Part shown: one piece after another, positions 44,901-55,808 of the stretch | Layout: each line of letters begins with the position of its first letter | How positions within the stretch are numbered: position 1 is the stretch's first letter | NCBI RefSeq assembly: GCF_032854445.1 | Contig: NC_088296.1 | Coordinates: 18,093,485 to 18,157,484 of the forward strand | Reading direction: 5' to 3' | DNA length: 64,000 nucleotides | From: Liolophura sinensis | Lineage: Eukaryota > Mollusca > Polyplacophora > Chitonida > Chitonidae | The notes under the pieces: generated by a model | Told to the model about the DNA's origin: nothing | What the model saw: only the letters and a program-made list of their open reading frames with translations | Database searches by the model: none | Made by a program: the position numbers and the translations under genes

Positions 44901-47724
44901 GTGAGTGAACTGATAATAACAATCAAAGTGCTAAAATGTAGACTGGTAGGAACTGAAGCCCTGAAGAAATTCACCAGAGCTTCATTTTTGAGGTATGCTA
45001 TTCCGCTTCCTTTAGTTCACATTTATTTATTTGACTGGTGTTTTACGCCGCACTCAAGAATATTTCACTTATGGTGGGAGGAAAATAGTGTGGGGTTCAC
45101 ATTTCAGAAATACTCAACTATTAATCATGGTAAATAATTTGCAGAATTTAGCTTAATTTTCCGCAAAGGGGGTGAAAAGCAAACTTTATGAGTGAATGTT
45201 TGCTAATGACTTAAACACAGCATATTTACCTGTCAAAAATATTAATTTATTTATATGATTGGTGCCGTACTCAAGAATATTTCACTCCTGTATTAAGCTG
45301 TGAGAAACCCCGGCTCGGGGGGAAAACCCTTGACCACCCCTGCAATTTGCTAACAGACCTTCCCAGGTATGACTGGAGAGGAAGAGAAATTGATTACCAT
45401 CCATGGATGACTGAAACTAAGACTGAAATAAAAAATCTATGATAGGAAATGTATGTGCATGGATATCAGAGTCAGATAAAGCCTCTGGCCAATAACAGCC
45501 AGAGATCAAAACAAATTATTGCAATTCTTCAACCTTTTCACATGTTTGCAAGGTGTTTATTTAAGCAAATTCTGAGGTAGACTAATAAAATTAATCTTTT
45601 TGTGAAGCAATGAAATCGGACAATACAACCAATGTAAATTTGTCTGCAAAATCAAATTAAAAACCTGTATAACTTGCACTGAAAGTGGCTTTTTCATATG
45701 CAAAAAAATTGAGGATTTCGGCTACTCACAGAATACTGTCAGGGTCATACTGATCACTGATTAGTCCAAACTTGTCTAGGTACCGCCTCCGTATCCGCCT
45801 CCCAAGCATGTAAGTCTGGTCTTGTCCTAGACAGGTCAGTTGACCAATGTAAGCTCCGCCCTAACAAGACACAAAATGATTGGCATGCTGATTGACAATG
45901 TCACAAGTGATATGTAAAAAATATTAGAATTTTTTCATCTGGTTTTTGCGTTTAAAGAGGGCCTGTGTTAAAACCATTCATACATGTGTTCGTCTCTTTC
46001 TGAATATTTCTTAGATTTCTGATTTCTGTGGTTTTAAAAGGAAAAAAAATTAATAAAATCGGAAAAAAGAAAATAGAGAAATTTTTACTTTAAGTGTGTG
46101 TTTCCTGTAATGCTTCTCCAGAGAAGATTCTGGTCTTGCTCCTCCTCCAGTCAAATCACGTAGAGTGTAATTGTACAGAGTATGTGGTACCCCTGCTAGG
46201 AAGAGCCGAACTTCATAATTGGCCTGGAAAACAAGGAAAACTGGCAGCTTCATAAAGTTGAATCATAACAACAATCAGGATGACTCTCTATAAAATCCAT
46301 GAGGAAGTTTTGCCATTTTTAAGCCGACATACACGGATATTTCACTTATATGATGGTAGACATCACTATGGTGGTAGGTAATCCATGACCATCCGCAGGT
46401 TGCTGGCAGACCTACACACGTACGACCGGGGAGAAAGCTAGCGTGAGATGGACTTGAACCCACAGAGACCGGACTGGTGAGAGGCTCCTAAGTTATTACA
46501 CCTGCTGGCACGCTAACCACCTCTGCCACAGATTCCCCCAGGTATCATCTGTCATAGCAAAACCATTTCCAAAGTGGGAGGTCTACGTATCACATTAGAA
46601 ATATTATATGATTTTATGACATTAATTTATTTATTTATTTATTTGATTGGTGTTTTACGCCGTACTCAAGAATATTTCACTTATACGACAGCAGTCAGCA
46701 TTATGGTGGGAGGAAACCGGGCAGAGCCTGGGGGAAACCCACAACCATTCGCAGGTTGCTGATAGACCTTCCCACCTACAGTTGGAGTGGAAGCCAGCAT
46801 AAGCTGGACTTGAACTCACACCAACCGCATTGGTGAGAAACTCCTTGGTCATTACACAGTATAAAAAGCTGGTAAATTCTGATCAAAAATAGCAGGGTGA
46901 TATGCCCATGAAAGTCTATGATGATGACGAGTCCACTATGACGTCAGGGTTGATCTGGGTCCACATATGATGGCCAGACCTGGGCATCTGAGCCGGCTAC
47001 AGGTACCATGGATGGAAGATATTCACCATGGCTGGAGGATATTCACCATGGCTGGAGGATATTCACCATGGATGGAAGATATTCACCATGGCTGGAGGAT
47101 ATTTACCATGGCTGGAGGATATTCACCATGGCTGGAGGATATTTACCATGGCTGGAGGATATTCACCATGGCTGGAGGATATTCACCATGGCTGGGAGAT
47201 ATTCACCATGGCTGGAGGATATTCACCATGGCTGGAGGATATTCACCATGGCTGGAGGATATTCACCATGGCTGGGAGATATTCACCATGGCTGGAGGAT
47301 ATTCACCATGGCTGGAGGATATTTACCATGGCTGGAGGATATTTACCATGGCTGGAGGATATTCAGCTACGATCCGGCTGTGCTGTAAATCCTGTTTCAA
47401 TCAATCATCAACGTTACCGGTAGGCCTACTGCAGAGATTAAAAGACAACCAGCACCTTACACATTTTGATTTTACCTGTTCAACATTTGGTATGGTTTTC
47501 AAAGGGGTCCGTGCTCCGTGACGAAAGAAAATCTGCACCTGTTTTAACGTCAGCTCACTTTCGATTTCGTTATCAACTTCGCGCTCAACATCAACCGCTT
47601 TGTTGTCTGCGAAAACAGTTCCGGTATTTGACTGAAACCTCCAACGAACGCCTTTATAGGCCATCAGACCAAGAACAGCAGATCCAGTCGCACTACTTAA
47701 CTGCAGTATCAATCTTCGATTCAT
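35980..47724 (-). CDS. ACP6: Lysophosphatidic acid phosphatase type 6-like (histidine acid phosphatase), 479 aa
   Basis: Eleven minus-strand exons, all GT-AG and phase-consistent: 47724-47476, 46223-46089, 45860-45730, 44874-44786, 43060-42902, 40825-40752, 39605-39502, 38878-38792, 37490-37322, 36920-36788, 36089-35980 (stop 35980-35982). The family removes phosphate from lysophosphatidic acid, in mitochondria for ACP6. The N-terminus MNRRLILQLSSATGSAVLG fits a mitochondrial presequence. The catalytic signature RHGARTP is at residues 68-74, and the proton-donor HD pair is at H353-D354 (SCHDTSLIP), followed by MGIYDGKWPPFA, close to the vertebrate ACP6 pattern. The usual RSTN motif reads HSTN (H174). 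The C-terminal 36 residues are acidic and poorly conserved. An upstream in-frame Met (47787) would add 21 residues. Introns hold SINEs and several minisatellites. Confidence 0.95.
36235..36352 (-). repeat. SINE family A fragment
   Basis: catccgtaggttgctgacag and the tatcattatggtggg motif, in ACP6 intron 10. Confidence 0.75.
37571..37795 (+). repeat. tRNA-like SINE candidate, different body
   Basis: Head gagtggcctagtggtaagag resembles an A-box, followed by a body unlike families A and B (gggttatatcagtgagttat). In ACP6 intron 8. Confidence 0.4.
38033..38242 (-). repeat. SINE family A, nearly full length
   Basis: Tail atttatttgggtttttcgcc, body ggagaggaagccagcatgag, reversed B-box gacttgaactc. 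Confidence 0.88.
38406..38567 (+). repeat. SINE family A, 5'-truncated
   Basis: Body from ctctggctgtaagtgggaag to tail cggcataaaacaccaatcaa with (AAAT)n. Confidence 0.9.
40088..40512. repeat. 14-bp minisatellite, about 30 copies
   Basis: Unit caagcyctctccag with single-base variants and one shortened unit, in ACP6 intron 6. The open frames across it are products of the repeat. Confidence 0.95.
40910..42195. repeat. Dispersed GGTGTACCTGAGGTA-type motif cluster
   Basis: Many irregularly spaced variants of aggtgtacctgaggtacat, in both orientations, densest at 42000-42190. It lies in ACP6 intron 5 and is interrupted by a SINE at 41746. It is not a regular tandem array. Confidence 0.75.
41746..41863 (-). 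repeat. SINE family A, 5'-truncated, with target-site duplication
   Basis: Flanked by perfect 13-bp direct repeats gaggtgtatttga at 41733-41745 and 41864-41876. The insertion ends at the ccgcaggt body position. Confidence 0.92.
42350..42455 (-). repeat. SINE family A fragment
   Basis: gatcagagttttacgccata, then ccatctgcaggtt. Confidence 0.8.
43061..44060 (-). repeat. 46-bp minisatellite made of duplicated splice acceptors, about 21 copies
   Basis: In the gene's sense strand each unit contains a pyrimidine tract ttctgttgttcag followed by gcaatgtggttctct. That is the same order as the genuine acceptor and the first bases of ACP6 exon 5, which start at 43060 immediately beside the array. One unit has lost its AG (near 43510-43520); nearly all others keep it. 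Confidence 0.95.
44201..44272. repeat. 17-bp tandem repeat, about 4 copies
   Basis: Unit ggttaatgggcctgtat. Confidence 0.93.
44328..44585 (+). repeat. SINE family B, plus orientation
   Basis: Ends in tcgttatgtctgaaaaattg and acgacgtaaaaccccaggta, the family-B tail. In ACP6 intron 4. Confidence 0.75.
45018..45090 (-). repeat. SINE family A fragment
   Basis: gactggtgttttacgccgca and the tatggtgggaggaaa motif with the middle deleted. Confidence 0.85.
45241..45389 (-). repeat. SINE family A fragment
   Basis: tatgattggtgccgtactca, then ctaacagaccttcccagg. Confidence 0.8.
45526..45645 (-). repeat. Dispersed repeat E, copy 1
   Basis: The reverse complement matches 58062-58203 (shared block caaccttttcacatgtttgc and continuing through tgtttatttaagca). 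Confidence 0.8.
46320..46537 (-). repeat. SINE family A, nearly full length
   Basis: atttcacttatatgatggta, ccatccgcaggttgctgg, reversed B-box gacttgaaccc. Confidence 0.88.
46624..46860 (-). repeat. SINE family A, nearly full length
   Basis: Close to consensus: tgattggtgttttacgccgt, tatggtgggaggaaaccggg, then a reversed B-box. Head truncated. Confidence 0.93.
47001..47365. repeat. 20-bp minisatellite, about 18 copies
   Basis: Unit attcaccatggctggaggat, in ACP6 intron 1. Each unit carries CACCATGG, and since 20 is not a multiple of 3, all three plus-strand frames stay open. Confidence 0.97.
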
Positions 47725-47974
47725 CTTCAAACAAAAAGAAAACGCTTTTTTTAAGTGTTTGTCGCTCACACAACTGTCATCTGTCAAACTCTAGAAAACA
47801 CGTGGTGAGCACTTCCGGAAGAGCTCTTCTAGGGGAAACTATCCTGTTTTTATTCTAGTCACTCGGACTTTTAGCAATAGTTGCCTCCCTTTATCCGCCA
47901 ACAGGTATGTGAAAAGTGAGTGAGTGCTTGGGGTATGAGAAAAGCACCAACAAACCAAATCACACAGTAAACTA

Positions 47975-48113
47975 TGAGGGGCCAAATTAACATTTAATCG
48001 CAAATTAACGATATCAATAAATCATTCATCGATATCAATAATTCTTTTATCTGTATCAACAAATGAATTAGCGATATCGATAAATCTTGATTAAATGTTA
48101 ATCTGGCTCCCCA
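47975..48113. mobile_element. 139-bp hairpin MITE
   Basis: Inverted ends tgaggggccaaattaacat (left) and its diverged complement (right, 48094-48113), with much of the interior also palindromic (cgatatcaataaatc). Flanks cagtaaacta (47965-47974) and cagtaaacac (48114-48123) form an 8-bp target duplication with decay. The superfamily is not assigned. Confidence 0.8.
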
Positions 48114-48419
48114 CAGTAAACACAATCCAGAAATAGTAAATAGTGAGAAAAGTGAAAGCTAAACATTTATTTTTGAGATATTGTTACCATCGAGGTCCAT
48201 TAAGAAATTTGGCCATTGAACTTGAAGCCAAGAAAACAATCTGATACTGCAACGTTTAATAACATGATTTCTTTGATTTTACACCTATCAACATTTAAAC
48301 AAATTTAAATTGCAATTACATGTAGCTTAGAACCTTGAAGATTAAGAGCATTCAAAACTTTTCGGTTAGAAACTCGATCGCCTTTGTGTACTTTAAATCT
48401 ATTTTGCACCTGTTCCTAT

Positions 48420-48505
48420 GATCAAAGTTTCGCGCGCGCACTCGACGTCACGACGGTTTAGCCAATCAAATAGCCCATATACCTTTGCCGTACAGTGTGA
48501 CGTCA
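48420..48505 (+). promoter_or_regulatory. Promoter-like patch with CCAAT and CRE elements
   Basis: CpG-rich gcgcgcgc, a half-CRE gacgtcac near 48444, CCAAT at 48462-48466 and a full TGACGTCA at 48498-48505. It lies between the divergent ACP6 gene and a plus-strand exon candidate. The elements are seen; promoter activity is inferred. Confidence 0.5.
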
Positions 48506-48576
48506 TGTCGAGGTCAATGGCAGTAAAAATTAGTGAAAGCAATGGCTACGACAACAATGAGAGAGCACGATTCAAG
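48505..48576 (+). CDS. Candidate first exon of an unidentified plus-strand gene
   Basis: ATG at 48505 opens 24 codons (MSRSMAVKISESNGYDNNER and on to FK) ending at a good donor, aag|gtaact. A candidate next exon is at 50647-50721 (acceptor tttgttttgcag, donor cag|gtacat). Joined in phase, that exon meets a TGA after 7 codons, so either the product is a 31-residue peptide, or these are 5' UTR exons, or the pairing is wrong. Not recognised. Confidence 0.35.
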
Positions 48577-49367
48577 GTAACTCTAAAGATTAGGCTGTGA
48601 TTTATTTTTTCCTGTGTGACTAAGCAGGCGTTGCTGGTGTGGCGACATTAAGTAGCTGTGTGTATGCCCTTCTAATTTCAGCAAAAAAATGTCTAAAACT
48701 CGTACGTGCTTTTCTGTCACCATGTCTATTACAACAACAACATAACATACAGTTACCTACGCACGCACATGAAAGACTGATTATTGAATACTTGTGTTAT
48801 TTGCATTTAAATGGATAGTTTCATGCCGAAAGTTTGAAAGTTTCGGAATAGCCATGGTCGTGCATTCAAAGTGATGAAACGTATTACTGTATAGTTTAGG
48901 TTTTGAGGTTAATCCTTGATATAAATTGTGCAGTTATTTGAAAACCCCTCTTACAAGTTCTAACTTCTAGCTGCACGCATTGTACACATGGCTCTAAGGC
49001 ATAGCACCCAATGGTGTGAAAGCCCCATGGGCTATATGCACCTCTGCACAGAAAATCGTAAAACGAATTGCGATATAATTCTAATTTTTCCTGGAAAATG
49101 ACTCAAAATTAACTAACAATATTAACCCTCAGTCTTGGTCACATTTCGATCAGCCTTGGTCGCATTTCGATCAGCCTAGCCGAAAGCTAAGCGGGAATAA
49201 TTGTTCCAATTTGTAAAGCCCAGCTACGGTCATGTAGACTTCCATGCGAACAGTTTCATGAAAAAAACTACAGCTTAAATCCTCTTCATTGTGGAGTATT
49301 AAATCAGGCTAAGCAGGGAATAAAATGAATGAATTAAGGTCTTTTTGCATTGCCTTGAGGGTGCATA

Positions 49368-49480
49368 GGCCTGCCAGCAACCTGCAGATGGTAGTCAATT
49401 TCCCTCCTACCATAATGTTGGCTGCCGTCGTATAAGTGAAATATTCTTACGTACGGCGTAAAACACCAATCAAATAAAGA
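49368..49480 (+). repeat. SINE family A, 5'-truncated
   Basis: gcctgccagcaacctgcaga to tail cggcgtaaaacaccaatcaa. Confidence 0.9.
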
Positions 49481-49952
49481 AATTCATTGAGGGTGCATAT
49501 ATGAGCCATAGAAAAATTATTTCTATGTGTAGTGTGAAAAATTTTAATTTTTGGCCAGGAAAAACCTCATGGCAGCCTGGAAATTTGAAATCTTTGATAT
49601 TTTTAACTCTGTGACTCTTTCAACTCCATGGTCTTTCCGGTATATGAAACAAACGCTCCAGAATTCCTCTGAAAAATTCTTCATGAATTCTTTACTCTAA
49701 TAAAACAAAGTTTTTATGAATTTGTAACATTTAATTTTCAAAATGAAATGAAATGAAATTTACTTGTACAGGTTTAAGGGTTTATCATTTAATCCAGATG
49801 GTCTCCACAAGCCTAGCATTACCTGTACATGTACCCTGCCCTGACATTGTATTAAGCTACAGGGCACATTTACCTGTAGATGTGGGCAAATTGGGCTTCT
49901 CTAACTATCGTAAAATGACCTGAAGATTTGCATTTTCACATGGTTTCATGCA

Positions 49953-49966
49953 GTTGCCATGGTAAC
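49953..49966. promoter_or_regulatory. X-box-like RFX motif, site 1
   Basis: GTTGCCATGGTAAC, a match to the palindromic X-box bound by RFX factors. The surrounding bases (catggtttcatgca) recur at site 2. Confidence 0.45.
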
Positions 49967-50646
49967 CTGAAGTTTTGCATGTGAGTTATTGTTGTTTACT
50001 TTCACACAATCTGAGATGACAAAAGAGACTGATTAGCCTCCCGCCTGTTTCATTACCCTGCATGGCTATTAGAAACTCTGGTTGCTAATCCTCGCCACAT
50101 GGGGTCAAGTCACTGAAGGTGAGAAGTGCAGGTCTCCCAACTAGTAGGCCTACATGTACATTTCTAGTTATACCCATGAAACACTGTCTCCAAACACTGT
50201 CTCAAAGCATGACCACAGCAAACAAGAAATGTACATGCACAATGTACAGTGCAGACGAACCGTGATATGCTTAGTGTACTATAGCATACTCATTTCTTGG
50301 GTTTACTCATTAAAGTTACTGGTTTAATCTTTATTAATGGAAAGTGAAATCTGTAGTACTGTGTTTCACTTAAAGTTTGGTATGTAAATATACACTGTCA
50401 GAAACGCATAAAAGACTTTAAGCCTTAAAGCTATACTTCTGATGCCAACATTTTAGTTTTTCTCTGTAAGAAATCGATCATAGCTTAGGAAAGTTTCTAA
50501 ATATGCATTAGGTGGATGAATCCAACTTAAGGTGAAATATAGTAATTAGAAAAAAAACAAAAAACGACAATCAGTGTACTTTTTAAAATGTATAAATACA
50601 TGTACTCTTTTTCTGATTAATTTCCATGTAAATTTTTGTTTTGCAG

Positions 50647-50721
50647 ACCACGCTGGTTATCTCTGCATGACCTGTGAATTACTGAAGCTGGACCCATAAA
50701 AACACACTGGAGACACACCAG
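50647..50721 (+). other. Candidate second exon (possibly 5' UTR)
   Basis: 75 bases bounded by a strong acceptor and a GT donor, with stops in the frame continuing from 48505-48576. Supported only by splice-site appearance. Confidence 0.3.
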
Positions 50722-51329
50722 GTACATGTATGTATATAAGTATAGACAATTAATATATTAATTAATTAATTAATAATTTATAAATATAACAATTGACGTT
50801 TTGAATATTTCTGCAGAACTTTAATACTTTGGTAAGCTCCGTCAGAAAAAGTCAAATGAGCATTTGAGTCACGTTGTTAGTGCAGGTTTGGGAGAAGAAA
50901 AAAGGTGGGATTGACGCTGTCACAAACTATGTGTACGTGAAATGAAAATATTGAATGTAAGAAATGTGGTTGTATGTGGTTTCTAGTCGGACCTGTCTGG
51001 TCAGTGGTCTCATAGGCCACACCAGTTAAATTGTGTCATGGGCAGATTGAATGTTTTTTGGGGTTTTTTTTCGGGTGCAGTATTGGAGGAGGGTGTAGAA
51101 ATAAGAAACAAATCTGGAAATTCTTTGAATTTGCATGAAATTCGGAGTGTCCAAGCCATTTGTCCTGCCTTAGCACAAAATGCACTTATACTCACCTTCT
51201 TGTGTATGCGTTTATATGTTGTAATCTATTAAGGCTTTCAGGATGTAATAAAGTTGCCCCAGAAAATTGCTATGGGAATACAGGGCATTTCCACATTAAA
51301 CACTCATCATTTTCGCATGGTTTCATGCA

Positions 51330-51343
51330 GTTGCTATGGTAAC
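51330..51343. promoter_or_regulatory. X-box-like RFX motif, site 2
   Basis: GTTGCTATGGTAAC within the same flanking sequence as site 1, so the pair arose by duplication or belongs to a repeat. Confidence 0.45.
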
Positions 51344-51872
51344 AGATGTTTTTAATTTTCCCACATTTCTGCTGTTGTGCATTGTACAGTTTTTTAAGCT
51401 GTTACAGTGTCTTTGTCCCCCGAAGACTTGACTCTTCCATCAGGCCGTTTAGGGGTGTGACTCTGTTGATTTCAAACGAACATGCTATACGGGTGTAAAG
51501 AGTTTATCTGCCCTGGGGGTGCAAGCTGATCACTGGCTCTTCTTTCTGACTCTTCTTTCTGACTCCAGGTCAGGGTATTGATATAGTTGGAACAGCGTGT
51601 TAACACTTGCCTTTATGAGAAAAATGTATCAAAACAACTATTTGACCTAAAATTTTGTACCAAAATGTGCATTTTAAGAGGCGAATAACAGTGAAGAAAT
51701 AATGGTACTGAAACAGTTGTCTAGTAAGACATCACATTACCTTCCAACAAACGTTAAAACATCTTTTCAACCTCAGTGGAACTCTAAGTATCAGGCAAAA
51801 TGTGTCATGGACAAAATTTTAGGTCATATTCCATAGTTGAAATAGCGTGTTACATACCAAAAAAAAAAACAT

Positions 51873-52008
51873 GTTATTTATTTATTTATTCGATTGGTGT
51901 TTTACGCCATACTCAAGAATATTTCACTTATACGATGGTGGCCAGCATTATGGTGGGAGGAAACTGGGCAGAGCCTGAGGGAAACCCATGACCATCTGTA
52001 GGCTGGGG
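51873..52008 (-). repeat. SINE family A fragment
   Basis: cgattggtgttttacgccat, tatggtgggaggaaactggg. Confidence 0.92.
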
Positions 52009-52848
52009 AGAAAAAAATACATAAAAAAATACTTAATTTTTTGAAGGTCTTCATTTCCTCAGGCTTTGCATGCCTAGGTTGGTTCTGGAATCAGCCGTCT
52101 GAACATTGTCACATATGATTGGATGGCCAAAGAGATTGAAGCAGTAATTATGATACAACCTTTTTGATTGGTTGTTTGATGTTTTAGTGTTAAAAAGAGT
52201 ATGATAATCTTTGTTGTATTGCTAAGACTGGAAGTCTTTGGGAACTGTCAAGGCTGATGTCTCAGACTTTCCCCGGATTAATTAAGAAAAGTTCGTTCCA
52301 TGTTGAGGTTGATAGCTTGCCGGAAATTCGTTTTGGCGTGACTCGGATGTCAGGCAAATTTTCAGTGTGCTTTGACACTGGAGGCAATGGAGATTTTTAA
52401 GTGCCCGTGCTCACCATGTGGACTGAGGCGTTGGGGATTTTGACTTCGTGGTCACAGTGGAAAAAAAAAACGCCCGTTGAATCACTAATTAATAAAACGT
52501 TAAAAGAGACAGATCGACGAGACATCGCCGCGTTGTTGGAGACAAAAAGACCGTAAAGAACATTGTTGAAGCCTTTTGAGAGTTAATGTCGAATCAGCAC
52601 CTCATTAATGCAGTTAATTAGAACTGTTAAATTAAATTGATTTTCAATTAACATGATTAGGCAACAAACCACATTGCCTGCCTGTGGCCTGATTTTCGGG
52701 TGTGTGGTCCTTGAGTTTTATTGCAAGTCCAATTATCAGTTAAAATGTAAACCATGTATTGTAACCCTGTATAATTCCTCAATCTTTCCGCATTGGAAAG
52801 ACCAATTTTCAGTGCAATTCTTGCAGATTTTTAATTTGTTTTTGGAGA

Positions 52849-52981
52849 CAAAACTACATTAGTTGGATTAACCAGTTTCAGGGTTTCACAAGGAGTATAC
52901 TTTTGTCAGTCTACACAGAATAACGCCTTCAGAATATGTTTGAAGGATATACACAATGGAAAAGGTTGAAAAATTACAGTA
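52849..52981 (+). repeat. Dispersed repeat E, copy 2
   Basis: Matches 58062-58203: aaaactacattagttggatt, gggtttcacaa, cagaataacgccttcaga. Confidence 0.8.
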
Positions 52982-53548
52982 AGAGATTTGTGGCAGTTTT
53001 TGGCATTTCAGTATGCAGGTAAATGCACTATATCTCATAATTTGTTTAAAAAATTTTATAAAAATATTTGATTGTGTTTTCTTAATTTTGTGATTTTCTG
53101 AATCTGAAACCATCGTTATTGAAACATTCAGCCCAGCTAGTAATTAGTGACAACTTTTTTGAAAAGTAATTGTTGACACATTATGTTTCTTGGTTGGCTT
53201 TTTTTTTGTTTTGTTTTCTCCAGTTGAATGAAACTGTAGTACGCTTATGTGTTGACATGAAATGCATTGGCTATGATATAGTATGTGGAATGTAATAAAA
53301 CCATATGTTATGAGTAATGCTTTATGAGGAAAGAACTTAATAAACTTTGATTGCGAGTTTGTTTGGACACAGTGCACACGTACCTGTCTGCTTACTGGTA
53401 GCAGGACATCAGTGCAATGACCTAAAAATTTGACAACAAAATTTGTGATGATTTTGATTTTTTGTGAGGCAAATATATGTCATGAAATAATACTAAAATT
53501 TACATTTTCCCAGTTGGATATCATCCAACACCTCTCAAATCACCTTTC

Positions 53549-53893
53549 ACCAGCCCCAATAGCACAGTTGGTGGAGCGTCCGCTTTGGGAGTGGTAGATC
53601 CAGGGTCAATCCTGGGTAGAGTCACACCTAAGACTTTTAAACTTCCTCGCTTGGTGATCAGCATTAAGGTGATAGTGCAACGACTGGTTGACCCGTATCA
53701 GTATAAAGGCTCAGGTTACTTACCTTTGGTAAGTTGTCTCAGTGAAGCAGCACTAGATAAAAGAGCGGTGGAAATCTGTCCTGCAACAAGGAGGCACGTT
53801 ACATGCACTGTAAGGATTCCTTCGTTGTCATATGACTGAAAAATTTTTTAAGTACGACGTTAAACCCCAAGCACTCACTCACTCACTCACTCA
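53549..53893 (+). repeat. SINE family B, full length
   Basis: tRNA-like head (gcacagttggtggagcgtcc, gggtcaatcctgg), body, tail cgttgtcatatgactgaaaa and acgttaaaccccaagcactc with (ACTC)n. The best reference copy of the family in the window, about 340 bp. Confidence 0.95.
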
Positions 53894-54145
53894 CACGACC
53901 TCTCTAAAATTAGTAGAGCTCCAAGAATCTAGAAAAATGAGCAACTTACATGTAGTCATGGACGGAGTTTTAGGTTGTTTAGGGTAGTTAACTTTTGTTA
54001 GACAGATAGAAAACATTGGAAATTGTCAGATGGCGACCAGGCTGACTAAAGTGTTATGTTAATAGGACGTGTAAGTACATAATTTTGCTTGATGTACATT
54101 TTCTTATGTTTTTTTTTCTTTGTTTGTCCTACTGTTTGAAACACT

Positions 54146-54282
54146 GTTTGTCAACCTGCGGATGGTCATGGGTTTCTTCCAGGCTCTGCCTGGTTTCCTT
54201 CCACCTTAATGCTGGCCGCCCTCGTAAAAGTGAAACATTCTTGAGTGCAGCGTAAAACACCAATCAAATCAAATAAATGAAA
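54146..54282 (+). repeat. SINE family A, 5'-truncated
   Basis: gtcaacctgcggatggtcat to tail cagcgtaaaacaccaatcaa. Confidence 0.9.
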
Positions 54283-55808
54283 CACATTGTCAAAACTTCA
54301 GACTTATAAGAGAATAAAAAAAAAAGTAGATTATGTGGTTAAGAAAGTTTGCTGTTTAGATTTTGATTATTGGTATTGGTTGGATTTTGATTACAGCACA
54401 TCATATATATCATTGTTTTCATTTCATTTACATCATGTGGAAACAGTGCTGTATAAATCTTATTTCAGCGCAAAGCTTGCGTTGAAGCTTAAATACTACC
54501 CAAATCTTTATTCGATTTTACTAATTTTTTTTCTTTTCACTTCACCCCTTTTCTAATGCGACAAGTGGTATTAGTGGTGCGATCTCGACTTGTCAAAAAC
54601 CCCACCCCTCAGGGATATCAGTATAATGGATGTGGAAGCCGTCCCTGTGTCAACTGTTTCAAAATGCATTAGCCGTGACAATGTGTGTGCCTTGGGAAAT
54701 CTTGTTATGCATACAGCTTTTCTTCCTCCTTTCCCAAAGATTTGGCATCCATTGTGACTGGTGGAAAACTCTGTGTAATGGAATGATGTGACAAGTCACC
54801 AAAACGTAATCGATAAAAGATTTTTTTTTTTTTTTTTTCGGACCAGCTAGTATTCTCAGCGCAAACTAGGCTTTTAAATGGTTGTAAAAATCCAAGACGA
54901 TGTCTGAAAGCATCTATTAAATTCTGTTATTTTAAAAGCTCCAAACGTCTCTGATAATTGTCTTTTTTCGTCTTCTGATGCCTGGAGGTGTTATTCTTGA
55001 AATTTTTAATAGTCGAATCGACAGCAAATCTAAAAAAAAGATTCCTTTCTTGTCTGTTGAATTATGTGCAGAAAAAAATCCCCGTAAAGTTAAATAATGC
55101 AAATACTGGTTTAGGAATTATCTGTCAAAAATAGGCATTAGACAGACAAAAAGATTAAAAATCTCCCTGTTGCATTCTTCATCGTTCTCCCACTAGTTAC
55201 CATTTTATACATGTGCACACAGGTACGTAAAATTAGGCCCTGGTATGGTATCATCTGTGTCCCGAATAGGTACCTTGTACATCTAGTTGAAGTCATCCAC
55301 CCAGAAATCTGACACACCAGGGATGGATACAGGGTCGCGTTGTGTCTGTCGACTGTTCCAAAATATCAAATTTGCATAAAAATCAAATGATATTAAAGGA
55401 AAAAAAAGAAATGTGTGTATATTAAATTCACTGTAGGACTAACTCCCTGATTGGTGTTGGCAGTACACATTTTATAGCACAGAAATAGCTTTGAGAATAA
55501 AAGGGCTGAGAATGTTTTTCCAAGAATACACAAAATCTTGGGCATCCAGCCATTGGGCTATCATGGTGCGTTTCACTTCACTGTACTGGGCGAAAATTTG
55601 TCCAAAAATTTAAACAGGGACTACACAAAAATTGCTGGTTCCGACATTGCAAGTTGATAAGCATTATAGCATAAGTGCAATATTGATTCTTGAGTGTGAC
55701 ACTCTTCGCCGCTTTGACAGGTTCGAGTGAACATACATACGTATGAATTGGAGAAATAGAAATTGTGCAAATAGATCCATACAGTAGACATATACACATG
55801 CAAATTGG

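Noticed and set aside
46967-47521. 184-aa plus-strand open frame
   Set aside because: It is the 20-bp minisatellite plus read-through antisense to ACP6 exon 1.
53549-53625. Functional tRNA gene
   Set aside because: A- and B-box-like motifs are present, but they are the head of a SINE with body and tail. No intact cloverleaf was established.
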